From: Argopecten irradians | Taxonomy: Eukaryota > Mollusca > Bivalvia > Pectinida > Pectinidae | NCBI RefSeq assembly: GCF_041381155.1 | Contig: NC_091144.1 | Coordinates: 34,635,262 to 34,699,261 of the forward strand | Length of the DNA stretch: 64,000 nt | Direction of reading: 5' to 3' | In this document: positions 20,082 through 29,334 of the stretch, one piece after another | Layout: each line of letters begins with the position of its first letter | Numbering within the stretch: position 1 is the stretch's first letter | The notes under the pieces: generated by a model | Told to the model about the DNA's origin: nothing | Seen by the model: the letters and a program-made list of their open reading frames with translations, nothing else | Database searches by the model: none | Translations under genes and position numbers: made by a program

Positions 20082-23069
20082 TCAGTAGTGGTGGCCTCTC
20101 ATTATATGAGAATAAAAGCCATACTTGTTGCCGCAATGTTTGCCGCAGACGTTACAAACAAACGGATCTGTGTGGCTGTGGCAGCCAATGTGAATCGAGA
20201 ACAACACCTCGTCATCAAATGTGATACCACAATGATTGCACCGGTTCTCCGTTATTTGAAAGTTTTGTTGTTCAGTGAAACTGGATTCTCCCGGAAGGGA
20301 GCGAGATCTCTGATTAACACAACGACCTGATGTCATAATCTCACACTGTACACCGCGTTCTACACAACTCGCTGACAGAGTGTTGGAGTTGTCACTGACA
20401 ACGCTTGCCTCGGTTTTGATGACTGGTATTGAGCACTGTATCCCCACACTCGACACCTCCATTTTAACTGTAGTATTCACCCTGTCATCAACACTGGCCC
20501 GCAGCTCAATACTCGACCGGTCACCTCTTTGTGAGCGACCAGAATCGGCAGATAATGTTTGTCTTATTTCAGCAGTTGTTGCCACTTCATTACATTCCAT
20601 GACCATGCCGCCGTCTTCCACTTCGGAGAAGCTCCGTGAGAAGGGATTTAACTCTAGCCGACGGTCCTGGTCTGATATAAAGTGATGTCGTGGTGGGGGT
20701 GCTGTACTGGAAACGTCGGCGGTCTCTGGCGTGTCAGGGTGATCAGGAGGTTCCATCTTGACCTTGACCTGATGGCTACTGACCTGATCTTGAAGTGGTT
20801 GTATCCCAACTTGTATGGGAGAATGGGTCACACGTATATGTTGCTGCTGTTGTTGTTGTTGTTGCTGTTGTTGGTGAGTGGGATCAGCTGCCATGTAAAA
20901 GCCTGATGAGGATATGGTACTACTGGGGGTTGGCATGGAAACGGTCTGAGGACTATTCATGATAGAGGATACAATGGAGCGGAGATAATTTGAGGCCATG
21001 TGAGATTCATCAGCCGGTCGTCTTAACGGGGCCGCATACCCCGGGTACTGGCCTAGACACTGGCCCTGGATAGGTTGAGCAGGCTGATGGGGGTAGTGTA
21101 CTGGGGTCGAGTGGATCCCTCGCAGGAGGGAATGCAGGGCCGAGGTCGCAGCCATACTTTGAGGGGCAGTTGACGTGGGGATATGACCGGGATTCAGATC
21201 AACATGACCCAATCTGTACTTGAATTGAGCAGTGTCATACCCAGAGGGTCGGTAGGGACTGCTTTGAAACTGGTAATTAGGACCGATTTGTTCATTGTGT
21301 ACCTGGCTGTAATGTTCTCGGAACTTACGGGGAAGTATCGTTGAGTACGTACATTTCTCACACTTCAGTACACTGACTGGGTTAGTACCGATGTGGAGTC
21401 GTCTATGTCTGCGGAAGTTACTTTTATCATTAGTCGAGTAGTCACACAACGGGCATTTCAGTGCCTTCACCCCTGAAAGTAAAAAAGAACACATATAAAT
21501 AGGAATTACAACAAAGTTTACAATAAATAAAGATAAAATGCACTAAAAAAACAAATAAGACAAAAAAAAAAAAAAATTGCATATGTGTGTTAATTAAATG
21601 ACCAGAGTCGTTTGTATGTTATCAGGTAATTTGCTCACATAGAATGACACACAAATGGGGATGTTTATGGAAGTCTGGTTTCATAAACAGTCATTTATAT
21701 TTGATATAAAATGTTCTATATTTGCATATTACAGAGTTACCTGCCCTTGTCAGCAGGTATTGATTTTTACGTCATCTGTTTTTGAGTATACTCATCAATG
21801 TAGCGTCATACTATTTTTAAGAGAAAATGACGTGAGTTTCAATTCTCTTACAAAACAATGGCATCACAATGGATATATACATACAGGCAACTCTGTAATA
21901 TGCAAAGACGGAATAGTACACTATACATATATAATAACTACAGACATATGTCTATAAAGATCCAGTGTTATATGGCAAACAACTGTAGATATTACTTCCT
22001 TGACCCATATATATATATAATAACTATATATGTATAAGCATAAAATTATAAAAGATGCTTTGGTAACATTCATTATATTGGGGTTTTTTTGTGTGTGTGT
22101 TTTTTTCCCATTTCTTAAAACGAATTTGAACCACACATATTAGTTCAATACTGTTTACTTCTTGCATTGGTTTTTGACAAATACAATATTTTGTATCTTA
22201 GTTATTTTCAAAATATTTGCATATACCTGTATATCAATGGCTCTTACTCGAAATCATGCATTGACATATAATTATACAATTATTTGCAGAAATTTTTTAA
22301 AATCAAGTTCTCTCATAAACCTATAGGGAAATTTGCAGTTATAAGTATTATGAATTCGCGTTCAAGCTCTCTCACAAAATGATGCGAAAGTTTGAATTTT
22401 GAGAAAATTTGTGGATTACAGTAGTATGAAGTATAGAATACCTCCGTGTCTTGGCATGTGAAGCTGGAGCTGTGTGTAGGTGGTGGCCGTGAAGTTACAA
22501 AGACGACATTTATACATCTTGTATTGTGCCTTGGCTCCGTTGTCGTAGGCCGACATTTCAGGTGATGAATCAGGTAAAGTGTATGTGGCATCTTCACTGT
22601 GATCTGTTGTGTCTATATTGATGGGTTCGTACTTTCGCGGATCGTCGAGGTCACCGTTGATGATAAATGAGCTGCCATCTTCACTGTGTGAGAATTCACG
22701 ATCAGACATTATGATTGGGGGAGGGGATGAACTATGGGTCGAGAGGGAGAGGGTGGGAGAGGAGACAAAGCGTGATGGTAGCGGGGATTGTCGGGGAGAT
22801 TGATGAAGGGTCTGATGTCGTTCCATGCCCACCAATGGGTCGGAGTGTCGTCTGATCTGTGGGGGAACTGTGGCCGATGTAGAACTAGCCAGGTGTTGTA
22901 CATTGTCAGAGACTTGGGGTTCGTCAATGTTTGTAACATCTATATCGGAGTTAGCGGTCGACACGTTCCGTGATACTATTGCACTGGCCATGATGAGATG
23001 GGAGATGGCGTTCCTGTCACTGGGGTGCTGCCCTTCTGTCCTCGGATCCCCATCCTGATCTGCCTCCAT
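20082..23069 (-). CDS. Ikaros/Hunchback-type C2H2 zinc-finger transcription factor, complete
   Basis: Coding exons are 23069-22442 and 21472-20082, phase 1 join (donor GTATTC, acceptor TTTCAG), giving 2019 nt and 672 residues. The ATG at 23069 follows a likely acceptor (TTTACAG/A at 23075), so a non-coding first exon is expected upstream. Three consecutive fingers lie at about 188-208, 216-236 and 247-268; finger 1 is cut off from finger 2 by the intron. A separate pair closes the protein (about 621-641 and 649-671), with IHIGCH and DPFVCNVCG. This C-terminal pair is the hallmark dimerisation module shared by Ikaros, TRPS1 and Hunchback proteins, and its sequence is closer to Ikaros. The linker is Ser/Pro-rich with an 11-Gln run. 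Expected role: nuclear DNA-binding regulator. Whether it is best called Ikaros-like or Hunchback needs a phylogeny. Confidence 0.88.
20841..20873 (-). repeat. CAA/CAG repeat encoding 11 glutamines
   Basis: Eleven consecutive Gln codons (mixed CAA and CAG) at about residues 410-420 of the zinc-finger protein. This is a likely length-polymorphic site. Confidence 0.9.
21714..21915. mobile_element. Family 1 palindromic MITE, copy d (zinc-finger gene intron)
   Basis: TTTGCATATTACAGAGTTAC at the left and CAACTCTGTAATATGCAAAG then acggaata at the right, with inner arms attgatttttacgtcatctg and atggcatcacaatggatata. It lies inside the 21473-22441 intron. Confidence 0.78.
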
Positions 23070-23143
23070 ATTTATCTGTAAATAAGATTATTTCAGGAAT
23101 GTTTTAAAGCTTTTATATATCATCAGTCAGATTATAATTATTT

Positions 23144-23200
23144 AAAGGCCCACTTCCTTTCCGAAACCGCTTTTAATTTAAAAAATGGAATGTAATACAA
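23144..23200. repeat. Element end (aaaggcccacttcctttccgaaaccgctttt type)
   Basis: CCGAAACCGCTTTTAATTTA follows a TTTAAAGGCCCACTTCCTTT start. The same end occurs inverted at 36218-36262 (aattaaaagcggtttcggta). Only one terminus is seen here, just upstream of the zinc-finger gene. Confidence 0.5.
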
Positions 23201-24664
23201 GATCGATAATTTTATAAAGTCGCAAAAGTTATCAACTTACCGTTAATACTACACTTATCATCACCTTCTCAACAATCTAATCAAAATAAATAAAATGTTA
23301 ATTTTCTTACGTGGGTCGTCTTATGTTTCAAACTGTCGTCCTAAATACTGCACGGCAGTTAATTATCACTGCACCAGAAGACAAAACAGCGAAATGAAAC
23401 CCAACTATTATCTTATATTACACGGGATATCTTGCATAAGCTTCATGTTGTAACCTGATCTAAGGTCATCGATATATTTTCTTACGTCAGACATTGCGAA
23501 ATGTGCTGGTCTGACGGACATTTCCGGAAAAAATTAACGTGGACCAACAATTTTAAAAACAGTCGAGACCGGCCGTCTGGCAATTATTGAGCACTGAAAG
23601 TCAGTAGAAATGGCGTCTCTGAAGTATGACGCAGTTGCCAACCTGGCAAAAAGAATATAGAATTTGAACTGCATGAGATAATCATGAAAGCAGTTGCCTG
23701 GTACTAAAATTTTAAAGCAGGAAGTTATGTTTACTTCAGAAATTCACATTAATGTTCGGTATGGCAAAATCTAGTTTGGTCCGGCTTACTCACAGTCCAT
23801 ACTGGTCCGAATGCATGTCTGGCCATTTTTTTCAACTTTCCAGGTGTCTGTTAAGTCATTTATGATTTTCAGAAACCTTTAAATTTTGCTCCGGAAAGGT
23901 TGTGAGCCTTTAAGGTCTATAGTATATTCTATACATCATGTTTCTTCATTATTTTTCCAAAACTGCCTGGTCAGAAATATTTAGAGTTTATCATACCTCG
24001 CTTCCATTTAGAATGTTCTGATTGGATTAAACTTGATCACATGACATTGAATAAGTTAGATGTTTCCTTGGAATTGGAAGGTGAGGGAAGTAATCACAGG
24101 GAAATAACCCCCGAGGGAAAAAATAACCCCAGGGAAAGAACCCCTTGGAAGCTCCGCACGTGACCGGAAGTTGACTTCATCTGCAACGTCAACCAACAAT
24201 GGCAACGCTGTTGCTTTTTTTTTTTTTGCAGCCCAACAGATTTAGCAATCTTGTTGCTGGGATATATCTTCATGGGTTCTTTTACCAGAGATATTTTTCT
24301 TTTAATTTTGTTCGGTATAATAAAATAATTATGTCCCTATGTGTCGGGATACATCTAGAATTGTCTCCCTGGAAAGAGTTATTTATTGTATAATACATTT
24401 GTATATCCATGCTATTTATCAATACCGATATATTTTTAACAATTGATCTGCATAACTAATTTCGACAATTTATGCTTAGATATAATGATTGCATTGATAG
24501 CAAGTGTGTTTGAAAAATAAGAGCCAAATAAGCCTGAATCGCTTATTATAATTACCTGCTAATTGTACCTACCGGTTGTGATCATGGTGAATAATTACTC
24601 CAACAATGTTAGAGGTATAGCACGACGAGACTCTTTTGGAACATGTCGACAGTCAGCAAACTAA

Positions 24665-24722
24665 CGTCCGATATACAAAACGGCTGACCAGTCCGTCCGA
24701 TATAAAAACCGGCTGACCAGTC
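24665..24722 (+). repeat. 29-bp tandem duplication
   Basis: Two units begin CGTCCGATATA and end CGGCTGACCAGTC, with two or three differences. Confidence 0.85.
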
Positions 24723-25073
24723 GACTCTCGTGTTATGGGAGTAGGTGAATAATATAATAACGTACCGAGATAGAACGAATATTTGAGATCTTTTTATATT
24801 TTACCAAATCAACTTTAAATAAAGGTCAAACTTGTTGAGAATTGGTTGTAAAATCACAACTGATGATCGGCTAAGGACGACGTAGCTACTTATGATGATC
24901 AATTTAATAATTGAATTCTATTTATTTTCCGTTATTCATATATTTTAAGCTTTTAGTTTTCCTGAAGAATTTTAGAAAGATGAGAATCGAAGTAAATCTA
25001 TTGATGTACACATGTGTGTCCCATCCATTTTTATGTGTTTGTATATACATGTACAGTATACTCAAATGGCCCT

Positions 25074-25585
25074 GCAGGTAGGGTGTTAATATTGTACCTG
25101 CTGCCCCTATTGCATGGTCGTAAAAGGCGACTAAATTTAGGATCTTATCTTTTCTCTTCTTCTTGACTTTGTGTTTCCTAATGCCTCCCTTGGCACCGCC
25201 TCACTTTTGGCTTTGAGTTGAGCGTTCGTCCCTGTGAGGAAGACTCTGAGTTCTGTCCCCTGGCCGAGACACACCAAAGTCTATAAAAGTGGTAGTTTCT
25301 GTTCCTGCTTAGCGCTCATTATACAGAGAGTGGGACGACTGGTTCACCCATTGTCAGTATAATGTGACTGGGTGGGGTGTGTTGCTTGGTGTCTTCGGCG
25401 GCATGCTTCAGTGATAGTACTACAAAAAGGGCACAGTTCCGAAATACAAGAAGACACAACACGAATATACCGCAGTCTCCCAAAACGTTCACGCAACACA
25501 CCACTTGCATGGGAGGCCGTCCTTACATGACCATAGCTGTTAATAGGATGTTAATAAATCAAACAAACAAACAAACAAAAGTATA
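25074..25585 (+). mobile_element. SINE-like retroelement, about 510 bp, with (CAAA)n tail
   Basis: The head is GGCCCTGCAGGTAGGGTGTT and the body carries ttggtgtcttcggcggcatg and acgaatataccgcagtctcc. The 3' end reads TGGGAGGCCGTCCTTACATG, then gctgttaataggatgttaat and an AAACAAAC tail. Two 5'-truncated copies lie at 57080 and 57590. Tail and truncation pattern indicate LINE-type priming. No long reading frame is present. Head origin (tRNA, 5S or other) is not clear. Confidence 0.7.
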
Positions 25586-25767
25586 ATCAAAATTGTTGAA
25601 ATGAAGATGTATTAACTAGGACATTTTGAAATGTGGTTTTGGACCTTTTTGGCATAAATTTTACATGATAAAGATTCAGAACAGTAATTAAAGAATGAAT
25701 TCAGGATGTATCTAAAATTGCTTCATAATTATATCAGTACTGTAACTATATAGCTTTTTTACACGAC

Positions 25768-25915
25768 ACGGACGTGAAAAGGTTAGGGGGTCACCTGCCC
25801 GATCACATGGGTTTTCTCCGGGCACTCCGGTTTCCTCCCACATTAAGACCCCTCGCGCACTTACATCCAGGCCATCGAGAGTGATTTACATAAGTTGTAT
25901 AAGGAAATTGCTTTA
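25768..25915 (+). repeat. Dispersed repeat fragment (gttttctccgggcactccgg)
   Basis: GTTTTCTCCGGGCACTCCGG, tttcctcccacattaag and ccatcgagagtgatttacat form a GC-richer block of a type common in mollusc and other invertebrate genomes. Only one copy is in the window, so the boundaries are soft. Confidence 0.45.
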
Positions 25916-26780
25916 AAATTAACTTTTCCAAACTATTTATACAAATCGCATTTATTTAACTATGAAACACAACACTAATGCAAAAAATAGATTTATTTTC
26001 ATGTCGGAAAGTATTGAAAATTGATGCAATACTTTGAGAAAAGTTGCATCAAGTTCCCAAGTAACAAACACTTCTACTGCACAAATTTCAGTAAATTATA
26101 CTTTATCTTGGCATATATATCAATGCAATTTTTTGCAAGTATAGCAAAATTTAAAAATTCAGCAATTTAGGTTACTTTTAGCAACAAATCCATACTCCAA
26201 TTGAGGTATAATACTCAAGTTTGCGTATAATACACAAATTGGTGGTTTTCCCCGACCTGTTTAAGGAAATATCGGGAGAGGGTCGAATGTTACAATCACG
26301 ATATGAATAGCATATACCTTTGTCTTGACAGTGCTAAAGTTTACCTCTAATATCGGCTGCATACAGAAGATATAAACCATACCGTAGGCCTACCGTTAAG
26401 AATATTGTCAGCTCGTTTTATTTTTTTCTGGAAAACCCTTTTCCTCATACAACATAATGACTGCTATCATTTGCATAATTACTCAGAGATACACAAAAAG
26501 AACTTAATTAAATAACCAATTCTGTATAATTTTCTGAATAAAAATACCATTTATGATTGGCAGTAAATCCAGAGAGATCCCATCAGAAGTTCACAATGAT
26601 CAAATTTGTATTTTGATCCGTCGAGTTTCCTAGTATCGTCGGCCATTTTGACAAATGGAGTGATTATCTATCTTCTCATCTGAAGAGTTTTTTTGTGTGT
26701 TGAATCAGAGTTATTCCCCCTTGACCAAGAATCGACTATTTTGTATGCCGTGTGTAATCTACTGCATTAATTTATGAATT

Positions 26781-26962
26781 GGTCCTGTAACTAAATACGC
26801 AAAGATCTACCATACTTATAGAAAATTGTCTCTTTCTGTTCATAACTTTGGTGTAAATTTTCTTTGTGTAGGTCCTGTAACTAAATACGCATAGATCTAC
26901 CATACTTATAGAAAATTGTCTTTTTCTGTTCATAACTTTGGTGTAAATTTTCTTTGTGTAGG
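26781..26962 (+). repeat. Recent 90-bp tandem duplication
   Basis: Two units starting GGTCCTGTAACTAAATACGC at 26781 and 26871 differ at about two positions in 90. Confidence 0.92.
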
Positions 26963-27018
26963 CCTAAGTCATATATATATATTTTTAAAATAAAAAGTGT
27001 ATTTTCTTGTAAAAAACC

Positions 27019-27245
27019 GGGTGTTGTATGTTGTTGTATAATGTTTTGTTGTGTGTGATGAAGTATGTTGTTGTGCGTTATGTTGTTGTGTTGTGTTGTT
27101 GTATGATTTTGTGTTGTGTGTTGATGTGTTGTGTTGTCATATGGTGTTGTTGTGTTGTTGTGTGTTGTTGTTGTGTTGTGTGTTGATGTGTTGTGTTGTC
27201 GTATGATGTTGTGTGTTGTGTCGTGTGGTGTGTTGTGTTGTGTGG
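27019..27245 (+). repeat. TGTTG-rich minisatellite
   Basis: An irregular array of TGTTGTG and TGTGTTGATGTG motifs about 225 bp long. His/Thr-rich reading frames on the minus strand are by-products of the repeat. Confidence 0.88.
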
Positions 27246-27300
27246 TTTTTCTCTAGGTACTCTGGCTTTCCAATACCTCCTGAACCTAGCACGTCCTGCC
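27241..27300 (+). mobile_element. tRNA-SINE fragment (body)
   Basis: GTGGTTTTTCTCTAGGTACT, ctggctttcc and acctagcacgtcctgcc match the body of the 12.9 kb SINE in the plus orientation. Confidence 0.6.
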
Positions 27301-27419
27301 AAACCAATTGCAAACTAGTGCATTTGTCCGACAACGTTTTGCTAATTTCTGCACTTATTTTCTTCATAATATCGTAAACAAAAAATCGATAAAAATGTAC
27401 AAAAAAATGATCTTGGCTC

Positions 27420-27532
27420 CATTTTCAACGATACACCGGAATACCCGGAGAAAAATCACCGACCAGCGGTCAGTACATGGTAACTGCCTCACCTTGGATT
27501 TGAAGTTGCGACCCAGAGGCGGAGGGCAGAGT
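27420..27532 (-). mobile_element. tRNA-SINE fragment (head-body)
   Basis: On the plus strand the block gagaaaaatcaccgaccagc, ggtcagtacatggtaactgc and ttggatttgaagttgcgacc parallels positions 12960-13050. It is therefore a minus-strand copy in inverted relation to the fragment at 27241. Confidence 0.6.
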
Positions 27533-27579
27533 TTTCTCTTGCCCCAGACAGGGATATTCACAGTTTTACCGGTGTGAGA

Positions 27580-27745
27580 TAAAAGAATCATTCACCCTCT
27601 TTGGGGCGAGACAGGAGATCTCAACCCTCGGGATAAGATTCGTAAGCTGTCAAACACTGCAAAGCCTCGTGTTTGACAAATTTAGAATCTTACCCCTCGA
27701 GTTGACATTATCCTGTCTCACCCCAAAGGAGATGAAATATATTCT
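27580..27745. mobile_element. Foldback MITE of about 165 bp
   Basis: CACCCTCTTTGGGGCGAGAC, agga pairs with tcctGTCTCACCCCAAAGGA; the inner arms aaccctcgggataagatt and aatcttacccctcgagtt also pair. Confidence 0.75.
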
Positions 27746-28021
27746 ATTAATCTATATCTGGAATTCTCTATCCGAGGAAGTGGCGAGTTCTCCATCTCTA
27801 AACACTTTCGAGAGTCGAGACTCAACAGGTACTGGTAAAACCATCCGGCAAAATTCCAGCCAACTTTCCGGCGAGCATATACTGGTACAGAAAAAATGAT
27901 TATACCCACAGGAATGTACAGTAACCCCTGTGATTCTTGAAATCAGTGGATACTTTTTTTATTCTTTTAAACTGTGAATACACTTTTGGCGGTTTTTTTT
28001 ATCTCAATGTCTGGCATTTAT

Positions 28022-28100
28022 CATCCTCGATACTCCAGGGGTTCCGATCACTTACCGGACTATCTCAGTAAGACTGGAGACAACAGATTAATACAATTTT
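28022..28100. mobile_element. Family 3 left end (interrupted copy)
   Basis: CATCCTCGATACTCCAGGGG, ttccgatcacttaccggact and atctcagtaagactgg match the left terminus of the 36.6 kb copy. The matching right end is at 28592-28732, separated by about 490 bp of foreign sequence. Confidence 0.7.
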
Positions 28101-28440
28101 TTTATTGATGTGGTCGAGGACTGGTCCCTTCTTTCGCAATTTCCACCATTTTGACAGTGGTCTTTGACTCGCTGTCATAAACAAACCAACACGTAAACTT
28201 AATTATAATTTTGTTTAAAATAGTCTCCATAAGTTTTTCACCAGTTAAAATAACTCAAAATTCTTCCATTACTTACTAATTTAATATTTACACCCAAATC
28301 CGTGTTTTTTGTTCGAGCACTTGTCACGGGAGTCTAGTATGTATACAATGTATATAGTTTTGCATGGTTATCACCTAAATATTGTGACTTCCATTTAACC
28401 ATTGGTATATACGTTAAAAGTTACCAAAGAAGTAAAATGG

Positions 28441-28592
28441 TTACTACATTGAAACAATTTCCCGTCAGCTTCTGGGGGGCTTCGCCCCCCATACCCCCTA
28501 CCGGGGCTTCGCCCCTGGACCCTGAGTAGGGTCTTTTTCGCCCCCTGCATCCCAAGGCATGCAGGCCTATACAGACCTAGCTACGCCGCTGT
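28441..28592 (-). mobile_element. GC-rich multi-hairpin segment, end of a DNA element
   Basis: On the minus strand it starts CAGCGGCGTAGCTAGG, a start seen at termini of several metazoan DNA transposons (hAT-like), and runs into GGGGCGAAGCCCC and GGGGGGCGAAGCCCCCC hairpins plus GGACCC/GGGTCC-type stems. It is far more GC-rich than its surroundings and lies between the two halves of a family 3 element. The opposite terminus was not found. The superfamily label is tentative. Confidence 0.5.
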
Positions 28593-28732
28593 CTGTAATC
28601 TTCAAAGGAAATCTTTGCTGGCCTGTGATTGGTTCAAATTTTTTCCTCTGAGCTGTCTTCAGTTTTACTATGAGACAGTCCAGGAATGTAGATATCGTAA
28701 GTGATCGGAACCCCTGGAGTATGGAGGATGGA
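28592..28732. mobile_element. Family 3 right end (interrupted copy)
   Basis: It carries gtaatcttcaaaggaaatct, gattggttcaaattttttcc, TCAGTTTTACTATGAGACAG, tccaggaatgtagatatcgt and cccctggagtatggaggatg. This completes the copy started at 28022. Confidence 0.7.
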
Positions 28733-28999
28733 CATTTATGTGCGTCAGTATTTTCTATAGTAAATTGTAACAGAAATAATGTGTATATACTCCTGATTCA
28801 TTCACAACGGAAATGGATACAACAACGAGTAAATAACTTTATAAAGTCAGGTATGCAACCGGAAATCTATAGTTCGCGTTACACTATTAAATTGTTAAAG
28901 AGACAAAAATACATCTCCATAAGCTAGCCTTAGCTAGCTTACCACAGATGTCACCTGAACGAATAATGAGCGAAGGCCATTTAATGGCGTCTTCTCCTT

Positions 29000-29312
29000 C
29001 ATGCAATGCAACATCAATATTCCAGGGATTACTTTCACTCTCGCTATATCCACCGCTGGATTATTTCATCGCATTTCAGGAGAACAAGACTAAGTCACAG
29101 GCATACTAGAGACTTCGTTTAAAGATTAACAAAGAGTGATGTCCAACTTCGAAGTAATACGATGCACCACAGTATTCGATTCTGTAAATCAAAGGACCAA
29201 ATTTCCACTCTCATCTGTTGCCACATACAGAGTCTTCAGTTTTGATATGACATATTCCAGGAGTGAGTATTACTACAGTGATATTAACCCCTGGAATATC
29301 GAGGATGTAAAG
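29000..29312. mobile_element. Family 3 element next to secreted-protein gene A
   Basis: The left part (attccagggattactttcac, then tccaccgctgg) is decayed. The right part is TTCAGTTTTGATATGACATA, ttccaggagtgagtatt, then cccctggaatatcgaggatg, ending at 29312. It ends about 40 bp beyond the gene A poly(A) signal. Confidence 0.6.
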
Positions 29313-29334
29313 TACTCAAGGAAAACAAAAGTAG

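Larger units (their letters stand above)
23076..29330. other. Intergenic interval upstream of the zinc-finger gene
   Basis: No protein-coding gene is supported. The first few hundred bases should carry the zinc-finger gene's 5' exon and promoter; possible minus-strand donors (GTAAG) occur near 23236, 23316 and 23486, but I cannot choose among them. The rest holds SINE copies, tandem repeats and nested foldback elements, listed separately. A G/C-richer patch with an E-box-like CACGTG at about 24160 is unexplained. Confidence 0.5.

Noticed and set aside
20682-20906. Leu-rich plus-strand frame opposite the zinc-finger gene
   Set aside because: Antisense of the CAA/CAG repeat in a well-supported coding exon.
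27078-27367. His/Thr/Gln-rich minus-strand frames
   Set aside because: They are translations of the TGTTG minisatellite.
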